Positions 1 to 48,649 of a DNA stretch of 64,000 nt are shown here, one piece after another. This stretch comes from Branchiostoma floridae. Taxonomy: Eukaryota; Chordata; Leptocardii; Amphioxiformes; Branchiostomatidae. The position numbers and the translations under genes are program-made. Position 1 is the stretch's first letter. Every line of letters starts with the position of its first letter. Below the pieces are notes generated by a model, which saw only the letters and a list, made by a program, of their open reading frames with translations, did no database searches and was not told where the DNA came from. The DNA is taken from positions 2,107,186 to 2,171,185 of the forward strand of contig NC_049984.1 of the NCBI RefSeq assembly GCF_000003815.2, read 5' to 3'.

Positions 1-5435
<5,435 letters not shown>

Positions 5436-5585
5436 GGGAAACGATGTGCAGCACAGCTTTCTCTGTACATAACACAAAACAACTATCCAGCCTATGTGAA
5501 AACTGTAGTTTATATGCATATACAGCTTGAACGTTTCTTTCTTTGTGAGAATTTCCTTCAGTCGCTCATGTAGTGAGAATCAGAT

Positions 5586-5591
5586 ATTAAA
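5586..5591 (+). terminator. NDUFV2: Candidate NDUFV2 polyadenylation signal (ATTAAA)
   Basis: ATTAAA, the common variant hexamer, lies 150 bp after the NDUFV2 stop codon. A GT/T-rich stretch (TGTCTGAACTAGTGTTGTGG) follows within 30 bp, as expected for a cleavage site near 5605-5615. Assignment is by motif and position only. Confidence 0.5.
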
Positions 5592-6231
5592 AGCAGTGTC
5601 TGAACTAGTGTTGTGGCTTAATTTCTCAATCACAAGATCTCTATTCTACATTTCAATTTTACATTCTCACATTTATGAAGGTCAGACATCAAGGTAAACT
5701 ATATTTACAGACAATTCAATCACTACAATGGGATAAGATTCGGGCATTACTCCCGGACCTGAATCTTCTAGTTGTGATGCTGAAGAGTGATGGATGTCAC
5801 TCAGAACGTTCAGAAATAATCTTTGAATCTTATCCAGGTGTAGAGATTTTAATTGGCTTTAAATACTTTCTTAAAAGTTCTAAAGTCTTGTCTTACCCTT
5901 GATTCCTTAAGACTACTAAAATTTGTCTTCCTCCCTTTTTGCATCTAGCTAGGATAAACCTGTTCTCAAGCTAGATCTCTTTTGCATATCAAGTCACAGC
6001 TAGGATCTAAAATCACTCTCCAACAATATTTCTCCAGTATCACTGGCAAAAGACACTGGACAGTTGTCTGAAACATATGACCGTTGCCCAAATCATATCC
6101 AGTTACTTGAGTAACTGCTATTTGGTGTACCTTATTACCTGGATGTCTAATCTTCATTGACGTAGTCCTAAATCAAACCCAACGTTAAATAACAAGACAG
6201 GACAAAGCCAGTGTTAGAAACTAGTGACTCC
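5592..6231. other. Short intergenic interval between convergent NDUFV2 and ANKRD 3' ends
   Basis: No coding sequence is supported here. The interval holds copies of an interspersed repeat also seen at 4090-4190, 55850-56010 and 60775-60850, recognisable by phrases such as AACGTTCAGAAATAATCT and AAATCATATCCAGTTACTTG. It separates two transcripts that converge tail-to-tail. Confidence 0.6.
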
Positions 6232-8229
6232 TTTATTTACACACCAAAGGTAGAACAGAAAGGTAGAAGTCAGTTGCTCGGTACGGCTACTTGTGCAACC
6301 CCCACCTTTTATACACACGATAGTACTATCCAACAAAGCTTCAGCCCGCCCGCGTAGACAACAGGAGTTATTATTCATCATTTACCAACAGAAGGATCAT
6401 CATTATACCAATGCTATCTTATTCTGGGAATAAATACATGTACAATGGTTCAGGGATTGTTTCTGAGCCAGAAGTCTTAGAATTTTTTGTGGTGAGCTCA
6501 TGGCAGTACAAAAATAAAAGTTGGCAATATCGATCCACTACTGTGCTATATACACAGTACAAAGGGTAGTACGACATAATTCATTACATGTAGAGACGGT
6601 GAAATTATGGTGCGCTATTTCGAACCTTTTCAAGCATGGCAGCCTTTTTATTTTTATTTTACGACTAACCGTTGGAGACATTCTACACTACGACTACACA
6701 AGTACACATGTGGAATGTAGTACCTAGGACGAGTGTGAAACACAGGAAGTACGTATCACACGTCATTCGTGTGACCAGAGTCTTTAACAGTGTACTTGAA
6801 CAGACCCCAACTATACATACAGCATACGTATATACACACAACCTGCTCAACAGTGTTTTTGATCAAGGAAAAAATATATAATACCCCTACTCATCCAATC
6901 TATATGTACAGTATGTACATATCACAACATATCACAGACGTATTGCAGCTCACGTTATTCATATTGAAGATATTCACCAATCGAAAACAAGCTGCAGTTC
7001 TTCTTTTGCATTTTTTTTCTTCTCAGGTACACAGGAATGAGTGCTGTTCTTTTTTTTCTTCATTAAGTTTACAGATTTCTGATGCCAAAAAAACAACATT
7101 TTTCTTGCCTTCGCACTAAATGGTCACATATTTACCAATTCAACAGAGGTAGAAAGACTCTCAGGATCACAGGGTTCGTTTTCAAAGATGCGTGAATGGT
7201 GGACTGAGAACGTACTAGTAAGGATTAAAAACCTGCATTTTTCAAAAAAAGCAGCAAGGGGGCATCACTACACGCTCGTTACCACTATAAAACAAACGTC
7301 GCACTCTTGAGGTTGTAATTTGGGAACACTAACCGCTACACCTGTAGTGCAACACCTATTTTGCAACACCTGTAGTGTTGCGATTTAAATCAGCCCTATC
7401 TGAACTAGCTATTCGTCCACCGATCGCGTGCAGATTTGCACAAGCGTCCAAGTTCTCACAGTACTAAACTGTAGACGACTTTACTTATAGCCACTCAACT
7501 TTACCTACATCTCTGACACAACAGTGCCGTAATTTCTGTAACTTCTATGTGCAATTTACTGGCATACTTCTGGTGTACGAAACCCAAGTCTCTTAGAAAA
7601 AGTCACACAACAGATCTCACTGTCCGGTATCTAGTATCCTCCGGTGAAGCTTTCCTTTGGCATAACGAATGACCAGCTTGCTGTTAATGAAGTCCACACA
7701 TGACAGTTACCCAGCTGAACACAACTTGCACCTTGGCCCAAAACTACCATGTCATTGCAGTCCTCAGACACCTGCAAGGAGGCGCTTTGATTTTGTTCTG
7801 TATGCTGAGAGCAAGATGACGTGGCCAGCGATTCATATCTCACGCAGGAGGAAGGTAAAACCTCGCTGACGGTTACCATGGGAACGTAGAAGTCCTTGCT
7901 GATGGTAACCACGGTAACGTAGAATTCGATCAATCTCATGCGGGAAGAAGGTCGAAGTCCTCGATGACGATTACCATAGAAACGTTGAAGTCCTTGCTGA
8001 TGGTTACCATGGGAACGTAGATGTCCTTGCTGAGGGTTACCATGGCAACATAGAAGTCCTTGCTGACCATAACCATGTGAACGTAGAAGTCCTTGCTGAC
8101 CGTAACAATGGGAACGTAGAAATCGTTCCATCTCACGCTGGGAGAAGGTCAAAGTCCTCACTGATGGTTACCATGGGAACACAGAAGTCTTGCTGACAGT
8201 AACCATGGCAATGCTGAAATTGTTCCATC
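6232..8229 (-). other. Probable ANKRD 3' untranslated region with candidate poly(A) signal
   Basis: Downstream of the ANKRD stop no further conserved coding sequence is seen on the minus strand. TTTATT at 6232-6237 is AATAAA on the minus strand and is the last such hexamer before the NDUFV2 3' end, so it is a plausible transcript end about 2 kb after the stop. Other T-rich TTTATT sites near 6640-6660 are alternatives. The UTR starts with the C-terminal-codon minisatellite (7840..8229); the rest (6240-7640) shows only A/T-rich and simple sequence. Confidence 0.4.
7840..8229 (-). repeat. 33-bp minisatellite derived from the ANKRD C-terminal codons
   Basis: Read on the minus strand, this stretch repeats an 11-codon unit of the form DFYVPMVTVSK at least eight times with variants (DFYVHMVMVSK, DFYVAMVTLSK, DIYVPMVTISK). 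The unit is nearly the same as the last residues of the real protein, DFYVPMVTVSEDFDLLPA-stop (8230..8300). Two further full terminal copies ending DFDLLPA-stop are present, with stops near 8135 and at 7936, plus a decayed one near 7845. Units of 33 bp alternate with about 65-bp units that carry the stop. The array lies after the true stop, so it is normally 3' UTR. Confidence 0.85.
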
Positions 8230-37819
<29,590 letters not shown>

Positions 37820-38719
37820 TCAGTAAAGTAAATCCCTGACAGAGAAAAAAACAAAACATTTAAACAAGAGCTATCTACCACTTAAAAATCACAACTTGTC
37901 TATGGCAAGAATATAGTCCAGAATCTAGATTTCAAAACTGGTTGTTCCGCTGCAGTACCATAAAAAGCCACTAAGACGCACATGTTTGAACTTGACCTTT
38001 GTTTTCCTGACTCCTACCGACAGACCAAGTATATTGTATCATAAAAAATTCGTTCAATAAAAGAAACAAATAAACAAAGTTATGCTGTCCACACAGACGA
38101 AAGGCACTGAAAACATAACCTTCTTCTTGGTGAAGGTAACAATACCAACAAATCCTTACAGTAATTGTGCACTTATACATGTAGCAGTGTTAGAAACTCT
38201 AGCAATAGGAATTACAAAGGTACGATAAAGACTGGAAGAACAGCTTGCCAGAAGGTATCACCCAAGAAAACTAAGAAAATTTACTTGTCCCTCTATTCTG
38301 TTTACCCCTAATGATACTCTCATTAGTACAGCTAAAATGATGATCTCAGTCTTACAACCAATTAAGGTAAACAAAGGCACGTAACAAACTAATGTACCTT
38401 TCTGCCTGGTCAGCTACAAAGTACGGCGAGACTGTGCAATTTCTACCTCTGGCAAACTCCCTTTGAAACAGTGGATCAATAAGGCTGTCGCTCTGTATTT
38501 AGGTTAGTAAAGATGCTTGGGAGAGGCTTGAACTATAATTTCCTGTCTACGTGGCTTGAGGGCTTCAGAAACTTAAGATGCAAATGCAAATGCTGACACA
38601 GTTCTTCAAGCCTCGGTAACAGATAAGGTCCATTTTGAAGGGGATGCAACAGTCAATACTTGTGGAGACCACCATTAGACAGTAAGCTCGATTGAAGACA
38701 TGTTTGGTTTTGAAATGTT

Positions 38720-39571
38720 CAGAGTTGTACAAGTTTACTAGCCCTATTGTCCAGGGCAAGTGAAAGTGCTGATCAGGAAAGTGCATGACCTTGCCCGATC
38801 ACGCAAGTAAGATTTTTCTCTTGAGTGAGATTTTTACACACTTTTTGACGACGCCTCAGGGGAGTCGTCAAGTGGTATATTTTGCATTCAGTCTGCAAAA
38901 ATTCTAGGAATTGCACAGGCATTTCCACAGGAATGCAGTATGCTGGGTATGCAAGCCCTCCCCCCCAAATCTGTTCCAGATGTATCTCTGGTATGCAATG
39001 GTGGAATGTAGGTCACACTTGCTCCCTGGAGGAATTTGTCCTTTGAAACTAGACAGGGAACTCTGCACAATGGATCACGTTGTCTTGGTTGTTATGTTAT
39101 GTTATGAAGGATACATTTTCTTTTCTAGAGCTTGTTCAAGCCATACGCCACAGGCAGACAGGAAATACTTCTGTAGTGCTCAGCTGTAGGTTTAGGTCAC
39201 TGGCAGACCATTGTGCTGTACCGGGGATAGTACATTTCTGCTGGCCGCGGTAGGTTTATGTTACAGGTGGGCTAGTATATTGTGCCAGGGATAGTGCGAC
39301 AGGGAAGTTCCAGTCTATTTCTGATTTGAGCTGTATTGTTGTACCCTCAATCGTCGTCATGGCAATAATACATTTTTATTGCCAGTCTTGTTACAGTAGC
39401 AATGGTCAACATAGAAAAATAGAGGCAATAATAATAATTCCTTTCCTGGAAGTGAAAATGTATACTCGACATTTGAGTTTTGGGCTAGTGAAAAATTGGT
39501 TCAGGCAAGTAAATTTTTTTATCTGCTTGCCCAATAGGAAAAGTGAATTTCACAAAAATTGTCCAACCCTG
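38720..39571. mobile_element. Long MITE family B member with exact 5-bp TSD
   Basis: Starts CAGAGTTGTACAAGTTTACT and ends TTGTCCAACCCTG; exact flanks ATGTT at 38715-38719 and 39572-39576. At 852 bp it is more than twice the length of the other copy, with unrelated sequence in the middle (38835-39400) that is either an insertion or a remnant of a longer parent element. Confidence 0.8.
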
Positions 39572-39639
39572 ATGTTGAAGTGTTAGTTTGAGCCACAAGA
39601 TCAATACTACCTTACCTAGACGCTGCAAAAAAATTGCAA

Positions 39640-40340
39640 TAATATGCTGATCTGAGTCTGATAAAATGAATCTTCATAGTACTGTCTAACCCAGGTACGG
39701 ATGCACCATTTTATGACAGGGATATGGCACAGAGCCAAATTATCATATTCTTCACGGCCATCTTGAAAGTAATATTGAGTGGGAGAAGATGCATTATGAC
39801 TCATACACGTACAGCCGAGATGCTGAGAAGTATTCTGGGGGGTTTTCTTACGTAGCCATGCATTTCTATAGCAGCATTTCAAAGCTGGAATTGTTGAAAA
39901 TGTTACAATCTGAATTCTACTATTTGTACCACAAGACCCATACATATTGCTCAATCCTAGTAGTAACAACATGGCTGATGTATCTAAGTTCAATGTATTT
40001 TGAGGCTTACTCTAGTCACACAAATTACAGAAATATGCTGCTCTGAGTCTGATAAAATGAAGCTTCATATTACTGTCCAGAACAGGTACGGATGCACCAT
40101 TTTATGACAGGGATATGGCACAGAGCCAAATTATCATATTCTTCACGGCCATCTTGAGAGTATTATTGAGTGGGAGAAGACGCATTATGACTCATAGTCA
40201 TACACATACAGCCGAGACTCTGAGTAGTATTCTGGGGGGCTTTCTAATGTAGCCATGCATTTTCATAGCAGCATTTCAACACTGGAATTGCTGAAAATGT
40301 TACAATCTGAATTCTTCTTGGGGTTTCTAACACTGTATGA
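39640..40340. repeat. Two-copy direct repeat, about 390-bp offset
   Basis: GAGTCTGATAAAATGAATCT through GGATGCACCATTTTATGACA and TCTTCACGGCCATCTTGA at 39655-39960 recurs at 40045-40320 with about 5-8% divergence. Confidence 0.88.
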
Positions 40341-40716
40341 TACTCTAAAAAATATGTGGCTGTTGTGTGGGACATTCAATATTACATCCCCTTAACAAAT
40401 TGCTGAAAATATTATTATCTACTACCTATTATTATATTCTACTTGGGATTTCTAACACTGTATGATGTCTACTACAGTATGATTCAAATAGCACCCCAAA
40501 CAAGGCTGTTGCATGAGATGTTCAAATATTGCAGCCCCCTCAACGAATTGCTGAAAATATCATTATCTACATTCTACTTCGGATTCTTAACACTGTATGA
40601 TGTCAGTTAATGGATTTAAAAGCAGTATTGACAGGCGCATTGAGGAAAAGATAGGAAGAGGGGCTACCAGGGGCCTACTTGCTCCTATTTTCATAGACAT
40701 ACTGATAGTCCCTAAA

Positions 40717-40835
40717 ATTCAGGTAAATTTATGCTCTATTCCCAGAGACATATTCTCTGAAATTCAGGTAAATTTATGCTCTATTTTTAGAGACATAGTT
40801 TCTGAAATTCAGGTAAATTCAGGTAAATTTATGCT
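40717..40835. repeat. 43-bp minisatellite (AATTCAGGTAAATTTATGCT)
   Basis: Three units of AATTCAGGTAAATTTATGCT followed by CTATT and AGAGACATA lie head to tail, with a partial fourth. Confidence 0.9.
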
Positions 40836-41169
40836 CTAAACAGCTCCCCAAACAAGGCTGTTATGTGGGTTATCCAAACTCTACAGCCCCATCAAAGATA
40901 CCACAACCACCTGCTGGAGTCCTTCAAGGAAAACCCCCTTTAGGGCCCCCTTTCTTCCACCTTCCAGGGTGCCTCAGGTGTTCTATCCCTATCCCAGCGG
41001 AGACTGCTTTGTTGTTAAAACAAAGACCCTGAAAGATTTCTCCAGTTGGACTGGGTTCATTCCACCCTCTTGCCAAGGGCAAGTCAACAGAAGGGTCAAG
41101 GACAGGATTGTGCAGAGGGGATGTACCGAGACATGGCGGTCACATGATGACGATATTTCATATGCTTTT

Positions 41170-41700
41170 AGCTAGGGAAAGGGCGGATGACAGCTGTGGA
41201 TGAGAAAAAATGGTGACATAGCATGAAGGGGAAGGGGTGGGATAAAAGGGAAAAGGGCATTTTTAGGTTGAGAAGGATGTCTGGAGGCTTTTGTGTTTGC
41301 AGAAAATATTTCCAAATTGCAGAACAAAATTTTGACATGCTGCAAATATTGCAGAACACTGGAAAAAAGTATTTTGACCCTTTAGTAACATATGCAGCAT
41401 TTAGCAGAGTGAATGCGAGGATGACAGCTGTGGATGAGAAAAAATAGTGACTGGGCATGAAAGGGTGAGAGTAGGAGAAAAGGGAAAAGGGCATTTTTAG
41501 GTTGAGAAGGATGTCTGGAGGCTTTTGTATTTGCAGAAAATTTTTCAAAATTGCGAATTTCAAAATTTTGACATCCTGCAATATTGCAGAACACTGGAAA
41601 AAAGGATTTTGACCACTGCACTGAGAGAAAGTGCGGATGACAGCTGGAGATGAGTAAAAATGGTGACATGGCATGAAAGGGTAAGGGTCGGATAAAAGGG
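41170..41700. repeat. Three-copy tandem repeat, about 220-240-bp units
   Basis: GCGGATGACAGCTGTGGATG and GGGCATTTTTAGGTTGAGAA recur starting near 41182, 41415 and 41634. Long frames on the minus strand here are repeats of the same unit. Confidence 0.9.
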
Positions 41701-44319
41701 AAAGGGCCGGATAAAATGGAAAGGGTTGAGATTCTATCTACAACAATGTCAATCCAGGTGTCAGAAGAAAGAACAAAAGGGAGAAGCATTTTCAAACACA
41801 ACAGGTTTCAGTTATATAATACAAGACCTTTGCAAAGAAAAGGTTCACACTAAGTATGCCTGTAGGCTCTACTCTGTCAAATCTACTGAAGCCAAGATTT
41901 GGTTACAGGGCATGTCTCTGCCAATGTACACTGACATAGGTTCTAAGGTTCAAGTGAGGACAAGAGAAATTGAAATCCAATACCACAGATTTTGCCACAT
42001 GAGGATAGCCAGGATCAATGGAAAGTCATACATGGAAATGTGACACTGTGGTGATTTTTCTTTCTATATCGCAAAACATGATGCAACACCTGGGACATGG
42101 ATGCACAATTCTACGTACCGAATAAATAAAAATTATGCACAAGAATTGAAATGCTCTTGTAAAGATATAGCAAAATGTTGTATATTCCCTAATATTATAA
42201 GGTTTATAATGTTTTAAAACAATACCATATTAGGTTGAAATAGAAAATGTGTCATGTTATCACATGACATCAGATCCAAAAATAGACACAGGCGATCAAT
42301 GAGACTTTGTACATATAACCTCTAGCGTGGCCATATGCACGTATAATGTGTGGTATGCAATAACTGGTACTGGTAGTTGAAAGAAAAGACAGCAGCAGAA
42401 AATGAAGTCATATTAATTATTATTGCATTCCAAAAATGCTGCTTCAGAAAATGATGCAAGGAAGCAAAATTTATTCAACAGGTAAGTACGACAATTTTGC
42501 ACACAGGCATCTACTTAAAAATTCCAGTTTATAAGGACATGCAGTTTTAGAGAATATATAACCTTGCAACTATATGTATTTAACATAACTCTAGTAGAAG
42601 CCCAACAGGATCTTTATCCTGAAATGAAGATTTTGCTTATTGGTTCATATTTCCCTCGGGATACTGCTAGAGATATGAAATTATGTTGAGCCACTGCTAC
42701 ATGTCCCCGTGGCTTTCTGGGTTGTATAAGAAGGCGAGCAATCTTAAATATATCATCTAAGATAGCAGCCCCATACTATTAAATCTTAGAAAGCTTTTGG
42801 TGTACCACAATGATGCCATCTCTGCTTCAAATATTGTCCTACCTGCATGCCAAGGTTCAATTATTTTTTCTCTCATCCTCAAACTAATCCTAGGAACTTA
42901 GGAAAACCTTTGTTATACCATATAATTTTTCCCTCTCTGCTTCCAATGTTGTCCTACCTGCATGCCAAGGTTCAATTATTTTTCTCTCATTCTCAAACTA
43001 ATATCATCTTTTATCATTCCCCACAAAAATATCACAAAATGATATATATTTTCAGTACTAGAATACTAGCACAACCATATGTGTGCCAATCAGAGTTGCG
43101 AATACATGAATGTATGAGTAGATAGAGCTGTGCTGTTGGAATAAAGGCAGTCTCAGCCAGTATCAGCCAGTCTATACACGTCAGTCAAGAGGTGTAGTCA
43201 GGTGACCCTTTTGGCTGGAAATACAGGGTACACCGTCCACCATCACCTTTATTGTGCACCCAATATTGGACCTGTGCACCTCATTTTTGACAGTGGGTGC
43301 AACCATGCAACTAGATCTTTGTGAAGGGTTACATACGTAAAGGTCCCTAAATGATGATTATACAATTTTGTGCAATATATCATTGACATTTAGGTGTCAA
43401 AAATAACAAAATCTTTGTGGTATTTTTTCAATTATTTTTTCATTAACACTTTTGTGGTAAGGTTGCATACATACTTAACTTAAATAAGTACTGTACAGTA
43501 TTGTGTAACACATTATTGACAGAAAAAATAATAAAACAGTTGTGGTATTATTTTTGCTAAAAATTTCGAAATTTGTGACATGATTTCAGAGAGGGAGGTC
43601 TGTAACTAGGTATTGCTGACATTCTGTTTTATTCTATATTGTTCACCCAAAATTTTCCTTGCACAGCTAAATTTTCAGTTTGGTTGCACCAGTGCACCTA
43701 TTTCCAAAAATGGATTTTGCGCCATGTGACCTGGTTTATCATGTGAACAGTGACCTCATTTTCACCTTAGTAATTGCTTTACCTGATGCTGACTATTGTA
43801 CGAATTGATACAAAATTCACAAAAGGCAACAGATTGGAATTCAGCCTCCTAGGAATCCTTTCTGATAGTCATTTCAACTGTACTCTAGGTTGAGATGTAC
43901 TGTAAAGGCAGAAACATTCGCGATGGTTTTATGTTCGCATTTTTTGCGAGCCCCTTCACCATTTTGCGAGCCCCTTCACCGCGAACACTCGTCCACTACA
44001 GTTTGTGACTACAGTAAATGGCGCTACCGAGAACTCAAAACCAATGACAACACTGTCTCATTCTCCCTGCTACAGAGAAATCAAATCCACACGAACTTAA
44101 ATGTATATACAGTAATATAGCATTTGCATGCGTGTGATGTACCACCATTTTAGTGCCAAGAGACACCTGTTTCCATCTAGGGACTTGTGCAGCCCTCTGA
44201 GACAACAAGACTGCTTTCCTGTAGAGCCCAGGGCAAGTAATTGGGTCATTTTTTCACGGGTGAACAACATAATAATATCCGTCCTCAATGAATATGTAGG
44301 CCAGTTATTCCATTGAAAT

Positions 44320-44699
44320 CAGGGCTTGAAATACTTTTTTCTGTCTACCTGCACTGATGCAGGTAACGTTGATAATCACCTGCACCAGACAAATTTTACC
44401 TGCGCTACTTAGAATAAGAAAATATGGATAGTACTAAAATTGTCCAGAAAACATGGCTTTTTATACGTCATAGGTGATTAACAGTCTATGTAGCTAGTAA
44501 AAATCTACATACACCTTCATCATCATAGTACATGTATACCTAAACCCAGTACATGGACCTGTGCAGGTAATTAAGTGTAGCCTGAGTATCATCCTCCGTA
44601 GTGACCGCTGGCTTAAGTGCAGGTAGACATCAGAAATACCTGCACAGCTCCAATTTTACGTGCACTAACCTGCACATGCAGGAGGCATTTTGAGCCCCG
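44320..44699. mobile_element. MITE family A copy (inverted) with exact 5-bp TSD
   Basis: Starts CAGGGCTTGAAATACTTT and ends CATTTTGAGCCCCG; exact flanks GAAAT at 44315-44319 and 44700-44704. The interior is in the reverse orientation to the copy at 33952..34298. About 40 bp near 44580-44620 interrupts the usual interior. Confidence 0.85.
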
Positions 44700-46175
44700 G
44701 AAATGCAAACTGCAAAATGAGAAGCAAATATTCAAGAACCACAATTTATATACCACAAAACCCATATTGCTCAATCCTAGTAAAAAAAACATGGCCGCTG
44801 TATCAAAGTCCAATGTATCTTGAGGCTTACTAGTCACACACAGTGTTTGGCAAGAGAACTCTGTACAATAACAATACAAATATACCACTAGACTAGGTAG
44901 GAGGTCATATAACATATTATGAACAATAAATTTATGCATTTACTAAAATTGAAAATGATGACTTCAGACAGGAAATATTCATACACATCTCCTCAAAGCA
45001 AAAGCCTCTTGCGAGTGCCATTTCAGGTCATGTTTCATTTCAAAACCTTATTGAACGAATACGCAATAAAAAAAAACAATATTGCGCTTGGCCAAGGCCA
45101 CCGATACATACATTCAGGAATATATGGCTGTGCAATCAGGCCTAGAAAAAAAATGTTGTGTTTCCTGTTTCAGTCCTGAAAAAATCAGGGTTGGTAGGTA
45201 GGGATTATCTTTTTTTTTCTTGTATTTTTTTAGGCTGGCCAAAACTCTAGTGTGACATATTACACTATAGTTGAACAAAGTAAACTGAAATGCATGAGGT
45301 CTTGCATGTTGTACATGATATCAATAAGATACATTTATCCTTCATTAGATAGGACAAGCAGTATTTTTACTTCAATAGGAAGCAGGCTGAATAAAAATTC
45401 AAATTGGAAGCTATGTGACTCCACTGTCCACCAAAAATAAAGTCTAGGGTAGGCAAGTTTTTCTAGGATAGGCAGGGATTTTTTTTTCTACGCCTTGTGA
45501 ATCTCAGAGGGTGAATTACTTTCTCGGTTGCATTACAAGCCCATATTCTGATTGAGGTGTCTAAAGGGGTCCCAAAAAAATACAATTTTGCTCATGCTGA
45601 ATACACTCATATAATTGACGTATTGTTATAAATGCCAGTGTCAAATTGATAATGGTGAAATGCAAGACCTTCAGAGGGGTGTGGCAGCATGGGATACACA
45701 GGGCTTGAAATTTCTACTAGACTGTCATTTGGCAAGGGAAAAGCTCTGACGTTCAATGTTGCGATTTGCTTCTTGGTCAAATTCCAATGCGCATATGCTG
45801 TGGTGCAGTGGCTTGCCATTTTGAGCACTGGTCATTTTCAATTCCCACAAAAAAAGGATTCAACTCTGTGCAGTATATCATAGACCTAGCAAAGAAATGA
45901 CAATGCAAAAAAAAATGCAAAGACATTTTATTCTCTTTCAATTGGAATCCAATACAAAGATAAGTACATTCTTCTATATTGCCATTTGTTGACAAAATAT
46001 AAATCGTCAAAGTAGTGCCTACACAACTGTGCATGTTGTCCATTATGCACCTGTGTGAAAGTGGGCCCCACCAAACAATGTAAATTTCATGCAGTTCAGG
46101 TAACAATACCAGATCGCAGGTATTCTGGCAGCCAGCCAAATGTTTCGTGGGAAAAAAGAGGACTTCCAACCCTGT

Positions 46176-46580
46176 CAGGGCTCAAATTACTTTTTTCTGC
46201 ATACCTGCACTGATGCAGGTAACATTGGAAATTACCAGCACCACTCTAAATTTAGACAGTATGGATCATACTAAAATCATTCAGGAACCACTGCTATTTT
46301 TTCTTTTAAACGCGATAACAGTCAATGCAGCTAATAACAATCAACATACACCTACATCATAGGATAGCTATGTATAAATATAGAATACAACAGTGTGTTC
46401 CGTTTCAACCGAGGTAGGTACCAGCCCGACCGCGGGTTGGATCGCCTGACGGCGAAAGGTATGACATTAAACCCAGTACATGGACCAGTGCAGGTTAGGT
46501 GCAGGTAGACACCAGAAATACCTGCACAGCTCCAGTTTTACCTGCACTAACCTGCATATGCAGGTGGCATTCCGAGCCGT
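46176..46580. mobile_element. MITE family A copy (inverted), interrupted
   Basis: Begins CAGGGCTCAAATTAC, and has the family interior in reverse. It is interrupted at about 46385-46470 by a GC-rich segment (CCGCGGGTTGGATCGCCTGACGG compressed into 25 bp). The right tip GAGCCGT is damaged. Confidence 0.7.
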
Positions 46581-46781
46581 CTGTATTGTCACAGTCACTT
46601 TCATATTCAAGAGAAATTACTTGTGCATTATGTCACAGCAACATTATTCACATTTCTTCCTCAAAATAACACGCCATGCGGCGAAGGAGCTCGCTTTCTT
46701 TCACCACAAAAAAATGTTTGACGTACGTGAACACCTTTTGAAATGCTTCAGGATTATGGCATAAATCCTGTCATTCATGTT

Positions 46782-47177
46782 CAGGGCTAGAAATACCACC
46801 TGCATACATATGCAGGTTAGTGCAGGTAAAATTGGAGCTGTGCAGGTATTTCTGGCGCAGGCGTCTACCTGCACCTAACCAGCACTGGTCCATGTACTGG
46901 GTCTTATACATAAATGTCCTATAATGTAGGTGTATATGGATTGTTCATAGCTGCATTACCTCACTCACTCACTCACTCACTATCCGGTTTAGCGTCCGTT
47001 CTTCCCTGTCTTGCAGAGGTTGGACCTGTTACCACCTATTGAGTATAAAAGAAAAAAATAGCAATTTGGTTCCTGAACAATTTTAGTATGATCCATACCT
47101 CCTAAATTCAAAGCAGGTAAAATTTGTCTGATGCAGGCAATTTTCAATGTTACAGAAAAAAAGTATTTCGAGCCCTG
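46782..47177. mobile_element. MITE family A copy
   Basis: CAGGGCTAGAAATACC to GTATTTCGAGCCCTG. The interior carries a (CTCA)n insertion at 46962-46981. The DNA on both sides (46610-46780 and 47178-47310, e.g. CACCTTTTGAAATGCT) is itself duplicated, as for 19605..19950. Confidence 0.8.
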
Positions 47178-47419
47178 AATATGTTTTAGATTTCTCCCTC
47201 AAAATAAGATAACATACAGAGAAGGAAGTCTCTTTCTTTCACTACAAAAAAATGTCTGACGTACGCGAACACCTTTTGAAATGCTAAGGCTTAAATCCTG
47301 TCATTCATGTTGTAACGTATGGCCAACACATAATCTCTCCGAGAGTCACCTTCTGTTAACAGCCCCTTTCTGTACCATCTGACCTTTTCAATATTCCGCC
47401 TGACACCTGCTTTTGGTCG

Positions 47420-48370
47420 TACCTTAAACTGGACTCAATGTTGACAAGAAAATGTTGGCAATTGATATAATTTCTTCAGCAGTGTTCTTGTCCACAAATA
47501 GGAAAGTAATTCACAATATAGTTTGTTTCTAGAGCGCAAAAATCACTGTTTGCATCAGCCCCTATCCTGTTAAAAAATAGTTCAATCAAAAGAAGCTCAT
47601 TCAAAATATGCTGTTGGTTGTATGTTAAATTGGACTCAATGTTGACAAGAAAATATTGGTAATTGATATAATTTCCTCAGCAGTGTTCTTGTAAGTGTCT
47701 GCCCACAGATACGAAAGTAATTCACGACAAAGCTTGCTTCTAGAGTACAAAAATCACTGTTTGCATCAGCCCCTATACTGTTCAAAAAAAGCTCAATCAA
47801 AAGAAGCTCTTTCAAAATATGCTGTTGGTTATATGTTAAACTGGACTCAATGTTGACAAGAAAATGTTGGTAATTGATATAATTTCTTCAGCAGTATTCT
47901 TGTCCACAAATAGGAAAGTATTTCACAACATAGCTTAGTCTAAGAGCGCAAAAATCACTGTTAGCATCATCCCCTATCCTGTTCAAAAAAAGTTCAATCA
48001 AAAGAAGCTCATTCAAAATATGCTGTTGGTTATATGTTAAATTGGACTCAATGTCGACAAGAAAATATTGGTAATTGATATAATTTCCTCAGCAGTGTTC
48101 TTGTAAGTGTCTGCCCACAGATACGAAAGTAATTCACGACAAAGCTTGCTTCTAGAGCGCAAAAATCACTGTTAGCATCATCCCCTATCCTGTTCAAAAA
48201 TAGTGCAATCAAAAGAAGCTCATTCAAAATATGCTGTTGGTTGTATGTTAAATTGGACTCAATGTTGACAAGAAAATATTGGTAATTGATATAATTACTT
48301 CAGCAGTGTTCTTGTAAGTGTCTGCCCACAGATACGAAAGTAATTCACGACAAATCTTTTTTCTAGAGTG
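47420..48370. repeat. Five-unit tandem array, about 185-200-bp period
   Basis: Each unit has GGACTCAATGTTGACAAGAA, AGCAGTGTTCTTGT, AGAGCGCAAAAATCACTGTT and AAAAGAAGCTCATTCAAAAT. Alternate units differ by an added AAGTGTCTGCC piece, giving a higher-order two-unit pattern of about 380 bp. A MITE family A fragment (48400-48510) ends it. Confidence 0.9.
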
Positions 48371-48649
48371 CAAAAATTATCACCTACACCATAGTAAATT
48401 TATGTATAAAACCCAGTACATGGACCAGTGTAGGTTAGGTGCAGGTAGACATCAAAAATACCTGCACAGCTCCAATTTTATCTGCACTAACCTGCATATG
48501 CAGGTGATATTTAAGTCCTTTTTATTTTGGAGTGCAAAAATCAGATTCACTGTTTGCATCAGCCATATATAAAATAGTTCCCATGAGCTCACATCATAAG
48601 CAAACCAATCAAGCCCCAATCAAAAGAAGCTCATTCAAAATATCCGAGC

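Noticed and set aside
7631-8161. Minus-strand frame of 176 codons with LRSHGYGQQG-like repeats
   Set aside because: It is the same 33-bp minisatellite read in another frame. The DFYVPMVTVSK frame is the one that matches the real protein end.
43199-43731. Possible further transposon with CAGGTGACC and ATGTGACCTG ends
   Set aside because: Tips match only over about 8 bp and the flanks show no target duplication, so it is mentioned only within the intron entry.
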